Origin: Halocatena halophila
Lineage (GTDB): Archaea; Halobacteriota; Halobacteria; Halobacteriales; Haloarculaceae
Direction: 5' to 3'
Assembly: GCA_027563145.1 (NCBI GenBank)
Contig: CP071306.1
Coordinates: 1,860,001 to 1,924,000, forward strand
Length of the DNA stretch: 64,000 nucleotides
The notes under the pieces are model-generated. The model made no database searches, was not told the origin of the DNA, and was given only the letters and a program-made list of their open reading frames with translations. Below, in pieces: positions 35,502-43,021 of this stretch. A program made the position numbers and the translations under genes. Each line of letters begins with the position of its first letter. The stretch's first letter is position 1.

Positions 35502-36193
35502 ACGGGTTCGACGGTCGCTCGGTGGGTCGTTTGCACACCATAGGGTGACATGTTGGGATCGAACGCCGTTTTTTCGTACCGAGAGTCGAGACTTTGCCGA
35601 ATGGCATCCCGGACGCCAGCCCTGCATGCGCTCCCCACCGCCGTTGCACTCCCTGCGAACGGCTCTTTTTCGCCGTGACGTGGTGTGCCGACGATGACCG
35701 CGTCGGTCGTGGTGCCGGTGATTCCAGCCGTTTTGCACAGCGTCGCGGTCTTTGCCTCGACGACCGTGGCAAGCAGGGTCGCCAGTCCGCCGTCAGTCAG
35801 TGGGACCTCTGTGACGGCGACGACGTTGACGGTGCCTGGCTGCGTGGGTGGCCCGTGCTCGGAGGATTTGGGGCGTTCCTCTGGGTCCATCGGCAGCGTT
35901 GCCGGATTCGAGAGCCCGGCAGTAGCAACGACGGTCACCGGATCACAGCGAGCAACTCGTGCGTGTTGCTGGTTGACGCCGGTGAACAGGGTGGGACCAA
36001 CGTGATCGAATCCAGCAGCCGCTCGACGATCGGCTCCGTACTGTGTGAGATCGACGCGCTCCCACGCTTCTGGAACTGATACGTTGTACGCAGCCGGTGC
36101 GTTCTGATAGCCACCGTTGGGGCCGGCGGTCAGCCAGCGCGTTGCTGGTCGCGCGATTTGACAGACACCCTCGGATCGTTCAGTCGACACCAT
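35465..36193 (-). CDS. cbiZ: Adenosylcobinamide amidohydrolase
   Basis: 242 aa from the ATG at 36193; the open frame extends to 36430 inside cobD in a shadow reading. CbiZ hydrolyses the aminopropanol arm of salvaged (adenosyl)cobinamide to give adenosylcobyric acid. 'LTAGPNGGYQNAPAAYNVSVPE', 'VGPTLFTGVNQQHAR', 'VTVVATAGLSNPATLP' and the C-terminal 'ITGTTTDAVIVGT' are family hallmarks. It overlaps cobD by 14 nt and is the last gene of the cobalamin operon. Together with cobY it gives the archaeal cobinamide salvage route. Confidence 0.92.
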   Translation of the reverse strand: MVSTERSEGVCQIARPATRWLTAGPNGGYQNAPAAYNVSVPEAWERVDLTQYGADRRAAAGFDHVGPTLFTGVNQQHARVARCDPVTVVATAGLSNPATLPMDPEERPKSSEHGPPTQPGTVNVVAVTEVPLTDGGLATLLATVVEAKTATLCKTAGITGTTTDAVIVGTPRHGEKEPFAGSATAVGSACRAGVRDAIRQSLDSRYEKTAFDPNMSPYGVQTTHRATVEPVQERSGTSGSIE

Positions 36194-37193
36194 CGGTGAG
36201 TGCTGCAATGAGCTGGTCGTTTTCGTCGGCCGTTCGGACGGCGATCCGAACGTGGTGGTTGAGGCCGTCGAACGTTGTGGCGTCTCTGATGGCGATCCCT
36301 TCCGCGCGCAGTTTGCTACTGAGCGCGCCAACCCGGTCGGGAGTGCCCACGTCGAGCAACAAAAATGGAGCCTGTGAGCCCTGGACATCGAACGGCCCGG
36401 CGAGTGCTTCTCGCAGCCGGCTTCGTTCACGACGCACGCGTCGCTTCGTTTCGGCGATGAAGGCTTTCGACTGGAGACAGTGAACGGCGACTGCAGCCGC
36501 CGGAACCGACAATGGCCACGGCGTGACGGCAGTCTTGAGTCGTTCGAGGTGGGTGTCGGTGGCGATTACGCTCCCCATTCGGAGCCCTGGTAGGCCGAAT
36601 AGCTTCGTCAACGAGCGGGCGACAATCACGCCTGGAGTGCCGGCGAGCGAGCGCTGATCGGTAAAGCCCAGAAACGCTTCGTCAAGTAACACTGCAGTGT
36701 CGGTCTCCCGACAGCGCTCGACGAACGAACGCAGTGCCGATCGGTCCGGGAGCCAGCCAGTGGGGTTGTTTGGGGTACAGATGATCACCAGATCGTGAGT
36801 CCTGGGATCGATCTGGAGGATTTCGGATTCGGGTACTGATACTACTCGTGCGCCCTGGAGCGTGATCTCTCTGGCGTACTCGCCGAACGTTGGCCGACAG
36901 AGCGCCACTGAGCCGTCTGGCGTCGTGGTGGTGGCGATCGCTAGCCTGATTGCAGCCATGCCGCCGGCGGTTGGGACGACCTGCTCGGGCTTGCAGTCGA
37001 CGAACGCGGCCGTTTCGTTTCGAAACGCCCCGTAGTCAGCAGGATACTCTTGGGCCCGCTCGAACGCGCTCGAGTATACTGCGGTGGTGTCAGCTGGCAC
37101 GCGTGGATTGCAGTTGGCGCTGAAATCTAGCGCCGCGTCGGGATCGCTTCCGTGGACGATGGGTGCACTCTCGGCGATCCCGTCAGGATCCAT
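36180..37193 (-). CDS. cobD: L-threonine-O-3-phosphate decarboxylase (cobalamin)
   Basis: 337 aa, class I PLP enzyme related to histidinol-phosphate aminotransferase. It makes (R)-1-aminopropan-2-ol phosphate for the nucleotide loop. 'LDFSANCNPRVP' near the start, 'CTPNNPTGWLP', 'LLDEAFLGFTD' and the PLP lysine in 'SLTKLFGLPGLRMG' are visible. The N-terminal 'LDFSANxNP' and the operon separate it from true HisC. Start ATG at 37193 (MDPDGIAES), overlapping cobY by 11 nt. Confidence 0.9.
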   Translation of the reverse strand: MDPDGIAESAPIVHGSDPDAALDFSANCNPRVPADTTAVYSSAFERAQEYPADYGAFRNETAAFVDCKPEQVVPTAGGMAAIRLAIATTTTPDGSVALCRPTFGEYAREITLQGARVVSVPESEILQIDPRTHDLVIICTPNNPTGWLPDRSALRSFVERCRETDTAVLLDEAFLGFTDQRSLAGTPGVIVARSLTKLFGLPGLRMGSVIATDTHLERLKTAVTPWPLSVPAAAVAVHCLQSKAFIAETKRRVRRERSRLREALAGPFDVQGSQAPFLLLDVGTPDRVGALSSKLRAEGIAIRDATTFDGLNHHVRIAVRTADENDQLIAALTDGVD

Positions 37194-37761
37194 CGCCGAG
37201 CACCTCAAGGAGTCGCGTCCCAATCATCGCGTCACGAGGGCGATTCACATTCACAGCGAGACGGATGGAATCGATGGCCTTGTACTGTGTGGTGTCGGCA
37301 CGCTCAACGACGTTGAGTCCGCTCGGGAGCCACTCACCGGCCACGATGGCCGTTTCGTCGACACTCACACCGAGTGCTCGTTTTCGGCCGATCGGAACAC
37401 AGACGGCGAGCGATCGTTCTGTGTGCCGGTCGAGTATTGCATCGACGAGCGCGCCACTGAGCAACGGAAGATCCGCCACAACGGTGAGGACGGGTGGTTC
37501 GAGAGCGTCTAGCGCCTGCTTGAGGTCGCTCACATAGCCCGCTCCGGGCGTTTCAATCGTCGTCACGCCTGGATCAGCACGGAGTCGACGTGCCGTTTCT
37601 GGGCTGTGTGGTGAGATTGTGGCGTAGGTAGTGTCGATTTGCGATTCGGCCAGCGCCGTGAGGACGCGATCTACCAGTACGCGTCCACCAATCGAGGTAA
37701 GGGGTTTTTCGCCCGCTCCGAGTCGGGTTCCGCGACCGCCACACATCACCAGAGCGTCCAC
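37183..37761 (-). CDS. cobY: GTP:adenosylcobinamide-phosphate guanylyltransferase
   Basis: 192 aa. The archaeal non-orthologous replacement for the nucleotidyltransferase half of CobU. The nucleotide-binding N terminus reads 'ALVMCGGRGTRLGAGEKPLTSIGG', and 'TVVADLPLLSG' is the metal-binding segment. I chose the GTG at 37761, which overlaps the cobS stop by 16 nt; the frame is open to 37788 but upstream residues are not family-like. It activates adenosylcobinamide phosphate for CobS. Confidence 0.9.
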   Translation of the reverse strand: MDALVMCGGRGTRLGAGEKPLTSIGGRVLVDRVLTALAESQIDTTYATISPHSPETARRLRADPGVTTIETPGAGYVSDLKQALDALEPPVLTVVADLPLLSGALVDAILDRHTERSLAVCVPIGRKRALGVSVDETAIVAGEWLPSGLNVVERADTTQYKAIDSIRLAVNVNRPRDAMIGTRLLEVLGDGS

Positions 37762-38513
37762 GTGATCACCCCCACGTGGAGCGCACACAGACGCCCGATT
37801 TCGTTCGCACAGCCAAACACGTCACCGTTGGTTCCATCGAGCGTCCGTCTCGCCCATCGCCAGACGAGCAACGCACCTGCCCATCCCGAACACACGGTCA
37901 GCAGCGCAACTGGCGCTAGCAGACAGAGCCCTGCTGTGATCACCGCCGCGAGCGCTATCGGCTTCCGAAGATCTGCTGTGGCGAGTCCAGCCAGCACCGT
38001 TGCACCCAGGCCATCCCGAAACGGCGTACCAAGACAGGCGATCGTCGCCATACCACCCTTTGCGCCGAGCTCGCCTGCCAGCACGATGGTGAACACGGCG
38101 AGCGATGGGAGGCTCGCGAGCTCGAAGCCGGCTATTGTCACTCCGATCACGACGAGGCAGACGAAAAGCGTTCCCCCAACGCCGAGGGTGGTGTCCGTGA
38201 GAACGGCCCGTCGCCGGGAGAGATCACCATGGACTACGGCCACGTCACCGAGATCGGCCACGCCATCAAGATGATTGATTCCGGCAACAGCGTAGAGAAC
38301 ACAGACCACTCCCAAACCGACGGTTCCTGGATGATTCGTACCGAGCACACTCACGATTGTGGCGATCAGTGCCCCGGCGATCCCACCAATGGGAACGGCG
38401 GCGAGCACGAAGGCCCCTGGTGTTTCGGTAAACGCCTCGAATGCTCGCTCGTCGGCTCCAACAGGGAGGCGCGAGCAGAACCCGATCGCACCACGAACGG
38501 CGTGGAAGTTCAC
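37746..38513 (-). CDS. cobS: Adenosylcobinamide-GDP ribazoletransferase (cobalamin synthase)
   Basis: 255 aa integral membrane enzyme that joins adenosylcobinamide-GDP with alpha-ribazole (phosphate). 'RGAIGFCSRLPVG' and 'GINHLDGVADLGDVAVVHGD' (metal-binding acidic residues) are diagnostic, followed by several hydrophobic helices. The GTG start at 38513 shares a GTGA overlap with the cbiB stop (38510-38512), indicating coupled translation. An upstream frame to 38564 is a shadow. Confidence 0.92.
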   Translation of the reverse strand: MNFHAVRGAIGFCSRLPVGADERAFEAFTETPGAFVLAAVPIGGIAGALIATIVSVLGTNHPGTVGLGVVCVLYAVAGINHLDGVADLGDVAVVHGDLSRRRAVLTDTTLGVGGTLFVCLVVIGVTIAGFELASLPSLAVFTIVLAGELGAKGGMATIACLGTPFRDGLGATVLAGLATADLRKPIALAAVITAGLCLLAPVALLTVCSGWAGALLVWRWARRTLDGTNGDVFGCANEIGRLCALHVGVITWTLW

Positions 38514-39418
38514 ACAACCACCCCACCGAGCCAGACGAGGACAATCCCGACGAGAAAGCTCCATACACCACGGATAGCGACACGATCGATCGCCAGTTGA
38601 GCAGTTTCTCCCGATGGCAATTGGGCTGTCGGGTTAAGCGTGTAGACGCCAGGTTTTTCGAGTTTACAGCCGGTAACGGCGGCGATGGTTCCCATCGGCC
38701 AGCCGGAGTTGGGTGATGGGACACCCGAAAGCCACGTGCGCTGGGTGGTGATCGCGGACGGTGCGTCGATTCCGAGCGCTACTGCGGTGAGTCTGGCCGG
38801 CAACCACTGTACGGCATCGTCCAGGCGAGCACTCGCCGTGCCGAGCGGGCGGTCACGGTAGCCAAGCATCGAATCCAGTGTGTTCACGGCTTTCATCCAG
38901 CTCGCAGCGCCACCAGCAGCGGCAACGCCAAGCGGCGAGAAACAAACAAATGCGAACAGGGGGCCAATCCAGCCGTCTGCGAGGTTCTCAGCGGCGCTTT
39001 CGATGGCTGCACTCCTGATCTGCCCGGGTGACAACGTTGTTGGATCGCGGCCAGCGAGTGCTCGCAATTGAGTGCGGGCCGTCACTAGATCGGTTTCGCT
39101 TGCCGTCACCACCGACCGAGCGGTGTCGATCAGCGATCGCAAACTGATCGACACGAACAGCACCACTCCTCCGGTGACACTCGACAGCCAGGGGTAGAGC
39201 TGGCCACTCAAATCGATGAAGACGTACGAACACAACGCCGCCACCGCCGGAATGACGATCGCGATACCAATTCCGCTGTATCGGGGTGCGGGCCAGGATC
39301 GGTCGAACACGCCAATCAGTCGCCCCAGCCATGCGACCGGATGGAACCGGTTCGATGGCTCTTTGACCGCCAGATCGAGCAGTCCCGCTATCACGACCGC
39401 GAGCCAGACCTGACTCAT
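38510..39418 (-). CDS. cbiB: Adenosylcobinamide-phosphate synthase
   Basis: 302 aa membrane protein that attaches aminopropanol (phosphate) to adenosylcobyric acid. 'DLAVKEPSNRFHPVAWLGRLI', 'AESAAENLADGWIGPLFAF' and 'SWMKAVNTLDSMLGYRD' are classic CbiB segments. The ATG at 39418 overlaps the HAD gene stop by 4 nt. It works between CobD (which supplies aminopropanol phosphate) and CobY in this operon. Confidence 0.92.
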   Translation of the reverse strand: MSQVWLAVVIAGLLDLAVKEPSNRFHPVAWLGRLIGVFDRSWPAPRYSGIGIAIVIPAVAALCSYVFIDLSGQLYPWLSSVTGGVVLFVSISLRSLIDTARSVVTASETDLVTARTQLRALAGRDPTTLSPGQIRSAAIESAAENLADGWIGPLFAFVCFSPLGVAAAGGAASWMKAVNTLDSMLGYRDRPLGTASARLDDAVQWLPARLTAVALGIDAPSAITTQRTWLSGVPSPNSGWPMGTIAAVTGCKLEKPGVYTLNPTAQLPSGETAQLAIDRVAIRGVWSFLVGIVLVWLGGVVV

Positions 39419-40053
39419 CGGTCCTTCTGTGCGAACGCCAGCAGTGACTGTTCCTGGCAGTTGATAAACGTTCCACCAACCGTCTCAATCCCGCCGTCTG
39501 TTGTGCGATTATCGCCAATGTGTGTTATCGACGCCGGATCCACGCCGAGTCGTGATGCCACCGTCTCGAAGATCTTCGGGGATGGCTTGCGCCAGCCACA
39601 GCCAACGCTCGTGACGACCGCGTCGAATGCGTCTTCAATCTGCGTTTCGGAGAGGATCTCCTCGACGAGCCCTACAACGCTGCAGTTCGAACAGAGACCT
39701 ACCGGTCCACGGTCGGCTGCCAGTCGAATAGCCGCTGTCGTCTCGGCACGGAGGGTTGGTTCGGCGGTAAACGTTTCCCGAACGGCGCGCCGACATAGCG
39801 TAGTCGGCACGTCAACGTCACATGCTGCGACGGTCGCCCGAACATGTTCGGTCGTCGAAAGCGCCCTGTCAGGTGGACACTCGAGCTGGGGCTCGTAGTA
39901 CGCCTGCTCGAACCGCTCGGGCACCGCGAACCCGGCGTCGAGGAAATACGTTCGAATAGCCGCTGCTGGCGCTGTCTCGCGCCGTACGGAAACGAGCGTC
40001 CCGAACAGATCGAAAGTAACGACCACGTCTGAACGGTACGCAGTCCATCGCAT
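39415..40053 (-). CDS. HAD-superfamily phosphatase at the head of the cobalamin operon
   Basis: 212 aa. HAD motifs are clear: motif I 'VTFDLFGTLVS', motif II 'LCSNCS', motif III lysine in 'GWRKPSPKIF', motif IV 'HIGDNRTTDGG'. The DxFGT pattern has Phe-Gly in place of the second catalytic Asp, as in haloacid-dehalogenase-like members, so phosphatase activity is not certain. Being the first gene of the nucleotide-loop operon, it may dephosphorylate alpha-ribazole phosphate or adenosylcobalamin phosphate, replacing CobC/CobZ. Start ATG 40053; a GTG at 40062 is possible. Confidence 0.78.
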   Translation of the reverse strand: MRWTAYRSDVVVTFDLFGTLVSVRRETAPAAAIRTYFLDAGFAVPERFEQAYYEPQLECPPDRALSTTEHVRATVAACDVDVPTTLCRRAVRETFTAEPTLRAETTAAIRLAADRGPVGLCSNCSVVGLVEEILSETQIEDAFDAVVTSVGCGWRKPSPKIFETVASRLGVDPASITHIGDNRTTDGGIETVGGTFINCQEQSLLAFAQKDR

Positions 40054-40244
40054 CAACGTCACGATTCAACAGCTATTGTATTTTACATACCAGATAACTA
40101 CCATTATACATTACACATTAATTAGAATCAAGATTAAACAAATGGTTTGGTGAAGTGACCGGGTTGAATCCCGATAGAAACGATAATATAAGACAGTTAT
40201 AGCGTGCCGAAAGGTGTTTGTTCTATTACTTCGTATAATAACAT

Positions 40245-40697
40245 ATGGTGAGTGACAATAGTTATTTCAGTTCACTACTTATCTCGAATTCCTCGAGATC
40301 TTCGTACAACTGGGACGTTCAGGAACTCCGGAATCTCACCGCAGAAGAGCTAGAACGTGTTGTCGGCGCTCTGTACGCTGCTGATGGCTTTACTGTTGAG
40401 GCGGCTGGTCCCCAGAGTGAGAGCGGCATCGACCTGCTCTGTGAGAAACGCGGCTTTTTTCGCTCGAAGCTGTTCGTGGTATCGATCGTCCCGCCCGGTG
40501 GCACGGTGACGACGGCCTCAATCGAGTCGATCGAACGCGCACGCAGCATCAACGGTGCAAAGCGCGCAGTACTCGTTCGCCCGGAGGCGTTTGAGGAGAC
40601 GGTGGCGTCGAAGGCGGCGGCGTACGATGCGCTCGAACTCGTCGATGCAGACCGGCTAACCTGTCGACTGTCGCGCCACGACGTGTTTCCACCGTGA
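40245..40697 (+). CDS. Mrr-like restriction-endonuclease-fold protein
   Basis: 150 aa. A short N-terminal tail of low complexity precedes 'LRNLTAEELERVVGALYAADGFTVEAAGPQSESGIDLLCEKRGFFRSKLFVVSIVP'. This has the Mrr_cat layout: helix, then 'SGIDLL' with the catalytic Asp and a beta strand where the usual Q/E-x-K would sit. That third position reads 'FVVSIVP', so the catalytic lysine is not obvious and the protein may be inactive or a DNA-binding derivative. The gene is monocistronic behind an AT-rich 180-bp spacer. Confidence 0.65.
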   Translation: MVSDNSYFSSLLISNSSRSSYNWDVQELRNLTAEELERVVGALYAADGFTVEAAGPQSESGIDLLCEKRGFFRSKLFVVSIVPPGGTVTTASIESIERARSINGAKRAVLVRPEAFEETVASKAAAYDALELVDADRLTCRLSRHDVFPP

Positions 40698-40741
40698 TCG
40701 CAGCCGACAGAGTGTAGGTGTTGGCCACCAAGATCAATCCG

Positions 40742-41002
40742 ATGACGCGAGAGAAACTCACGGAAGCAAGCGAAACGCTTGCGACGGCTGCACAATCGGC
40801 CCCTGAACCGGTCAGCGAACGGCTCGAAACACAGGCCGAACAGCTTGCCCAGCTTGCAGCACGCGATCAGGCCCCCGATCACGGACGGTTGGCCCGTCAC
40901 ATGACGATCCTCCAGGAACTTCACGAGGAGACTGACGATCCAGCCATTGAAAAAGCGTACGAGCAGGTTCGCGAGTACCGTGAAGGCGTCTCCGGAGTGT
41001 AG
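40742..41002 (+). CDS. Small helical haloarchaeal protein
   Basis: 86 aa from the ATG at 40742 (MTREKLTEASETLATAAQSAP); an in-frame start at 40718 is less likely. It is all-helical and acidic with 'RLETQAEQLAQLAARDQAPDHGRLARHMTILQEL'. It resembles a widespread haloarchaeal family of unknown function. It is followed after 43 nt by a small membrane protein on the same strand. Confidence 0.72.
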   Translation: MTREKLTEASETLATAAQSAPEPVSERLETQAEQLAQLAARDQAPDHGRLARHMTILQELHEETDDPAIEKAYEQVREYREGVSGV

Positions 41003-41045
41003 GGCGAACAGCAACCGTTTTACGTGCGTGCCCCAAGATTCGGAC

Positions 41046-41228
41046 ATGCAACGACGAGCAACAGCGACGTATTTACTGTTCTTTCTCGTGATCGCCGGCG
41101 GTGCGTACGCGATTCGAGCAGCGAACGTTGCGCCACATCGTAATGGCGGTCTCGGAGCCGTGGCGGTGATGAGCGCACTCACGGCGATTCTTCTCGTATC
41201 GCTCTCGTATATGCCCGTTCGTGGGTAA
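41046..41228 (+). CDS. Small two-helix membrane protein
   Basis: 60 aa from the ATG at 41046. Two hydrophobic segments ('YLLFFLVIAGGAYAI' and 'GAVAVMSALTAILLVSLSYM') are separated by a short basic loop. The frame is also open upstream inside the preceding gene, but those codons are shadow coding. Function unknown. Confidence 0.6.
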   Translation: MQRRATATYLLFFLVIAGGAYAIRAANVAPHRNGGLGAVAVMSALTAILLVSLSYMPVRG

Positions 41229-41305
41229 TCGTCGTCAACTTTCTAAGCAAACAGCTCACTGTCGCAAACCACAGTACAGGAATGAATCTCACGATTCATC
41301 AAAAA

Positions 41306-41379
<74 letters not shown>

Positions 41380-41446
41380 TCATCAGGTATTCAACCGCTC
41401 ACGGTTAAACCGTTACGGAATGGGTGTGTCTCGGCAACCGACTCTG

Positions 41447-42112
41447 TCACCAGCCCTCAGATCCCACCGCTTTGAGTGCCGTTTCGATCACCTGCTCTGG
41501 AGACGAATCGTTCTGTGCTGCCAGCCGTCGCAAGGTGAGATACGTATCTGCCGGGAGTGACAGCGTGAGCCGTCCGAGATCGATCTCTCGTTCTTCGAGT
41601 GCCGTCTCGATATCCATGCCATCGTTGATGTCGGTGGCGATCGACCGAACGTCACGAACGGTGAGGTCGTGATCGATCACCGCCCAGGCAAGCTGATAAC
41701 GAGTTTCACCGGGAATTCGAGCGATGTGCTTCGCTGTCGTCGGGGCGATCTTCCCAGTGGCCACGTATTTGCGGACCGGCCGTGGGAGATCGTGTACTCG
41801 GGCCCATTTCCTGATGAACGAGACCGTGATATCCTCACCAGCACGTTCGGCTGCGCGCTTATACGATCCTTCGCCGCGAACGAGCGCTGCACACGCGGCC
41901 GCCCCACGGAGCATGTAGATGTTGTCGGGGGCTCCGGCCGTGTTGTTCGCAAAGGCCACGACAGTGTCGGCCGCTTCAGCGACGCTTTCGGGGTCACCTG
42001 GATCGAACTGCACCGCCTCAGGAGCACGATCCCCAGAGAACTGGGGGTCGCCACGGATGACCGGCTGACCGACCGGCGACTCGCGATCGGTCGGCGGTGG
42101 GGTGTCACTCAT
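41447..42112 (-). CDS. Haloarchaeal protein with ParB/KorB-like helix-turn-helix
   Basis: 221 aa. The middle part 'VSFIRKWARVHDLPRPVRKYVATGKIAPTTAKHIARIPGETRYQLAWAVIDHDLTVRDVRSIATDIND' has the layout of the ParB-type DNA-binding helices, but the nuclease/CTPase-like N-terminal domain of ParB is absent. The C-terminal region ('RLTLSLPADTYLTLRRLAAQNDSSPEQVIETAL') looks like a ribbon-helix-helix dimerisation segment. A sequence-specific DNA-binding role is likely, regulatory rather than segregation since no parA is nearby. Confidence 0.68.
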   Translation of the reverse strand: MSDTPPPTDRESPVGQPVIRGDPQFSGDRAPEAVQFDPGDPESVAEAADTVVAFANNTAGAPDNIYMLRGAAACAALVRGEGSYKRAAERAGEDITVSFIRKWARVHDLPRPVRKYVATGKIAPTTAKHIARIPGETRYQLAWAVIDHDLTVRDVRSIATDINDGMDIETALEEREIDLGRLTLSLPADTYLTLRRLAAQNDSSPEQVIETALKAVGSEGW

Positions 42113-42158
42113 TATTCATATACATCGAAGCCAAACGAGAAAAACTTCCCGGCGTCGG

Positions 42159-42305
42159 TCACTCCTCGCGCTGTTCGGAGAGGTGCTCCCAGATTTCAGT
42201 ACAGCCACAGCCGTCTTCAACGTCGTCGAGATGCGACGTGTCAACTCGGTCGTTCTCATCCTCGAGCGTGCAGGCAGCGCCATCTGTGGCTTCGACATTA
42301 CTCAT
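42159..42305 (-). CDS. Small acidic Cys-x-Cys protein
   Basis: 48 aa, ATG 42305 to TGA 42159. It is strongly acidic with one Cys near the middle and 'VEDGCGCTEIWEHLSEQREE' at the end. The 'GCGCTEIWEHLSE' tail resembles small haloarchaeal proteins I have seen before. The CGC pair could bind metal or be redox-active. It is transcribed away from the nitrite/sulfite reductase region about 310 nt before the next gene. Function unknown. Confidence 0.68.
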   Translation of the reverse strand: MSNVEATDGAACTLEDENDRVDTSHLDDVEDGCGCTEIWEHLSEQREE

Positions 42306-42615
42306 GGCGTGTCCCTCGAGACTCTGTGGTGGTCGTCCACACGTGTCGGACGAACCGTCGTTCGTTGGTCGGTCGGTTCGCGTCTGTCATCATTCAGTCG
42401 TACGCTACTGTCATGTATAAAGTCGTGTTCCGCCGTAAGCGTGGCCCATAGTTGCGCATGTCGCTGTTTATTGCCGGTTTCTGTGTTGCATGCGGTGGGG
42501 CCAGTGTCGAATGTCGTCGGAGTGGTTTCTCCATTGTGAGCGATCGTTTCTTTGGTGTGGTGCCGTCTCGTGGTAGACCGTCGGGATTACGGCAGTCGGT
42601 TCCGTAGGGTGGACT

Positions 42616-42936
42616 GTGACGACGCCGGTACACCAACTTGATGACGGTGCCTGGATCAGCGTCAACGACCAGCGAGAGATGAACATCAGCGATCTCTGGC
42701 AGCTGTATGACCACGATTTCTGTGCCTGTCACGTCGCTGATGTGCTTGCAGAGGGATTCGTCGAGGTGAGTGTCGAGGGTGCCACGGTGACTGCGCGATT
42801 TGCTGGTCAGTGTATCAACTGCGGTGAGAGTGCTATCACTGGCTGGCTCACGATGGGCACCGTCGATCCTGATACAGAAACGTTCCGTCGGGTCGATCCC
42901 AACAGCATACACCGACCAGCCGGTGGTTCTAGGTAG
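42616..42936 (+). CDS. Cysteine-containing protein upstream of the sirohaem reductase
   Basis: 106 aa from the GTG at 42616. 'DHDFCACHVADVLAEGF' and 'GQCINCGESAITGWLTMG' supply four cysteines and a histidine, a plausible metal or Fe-S site. It lies 85 nt upstream of the sirohaem reductase on the same strand, and I take it as a possible partner. Long open frames on the opposite strand here look like shadows. The 310-nt space before it contains no further gene that I can support. Confidence 0.65.
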   Translation: MTTPVHQLDDGAWISVNDQREMNISDLWQLYDHDFCACHVADVLAEGFVEVSVEGATVTARFAGQCINCGESAITGWLTMGTVDPDTETFRRVDPNSIHRPAGGSR

Positions 42937-43021
42937 GGGAAAATATTACCTGGTCTATGGTGTGTGGGGGAGGTTTGTCGGAATACGTGGGGATTTACGC
43001 ACGGAGTTATTGACAGAAGAT

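Noticed and set aside
42394..42912. 172-codon minus-strand frame opposite the Cys-containing protein
   Set aside because: No family likeness, and the plus-strand frame has paired cysteines and the better context upstream of the reductase.
42800..43021. N-terminal extension of the sirohaem reductase
   Set aside because: The extension overlaps the preceding gene in another frame and is not like the family; the ATG at 43022 is natural.
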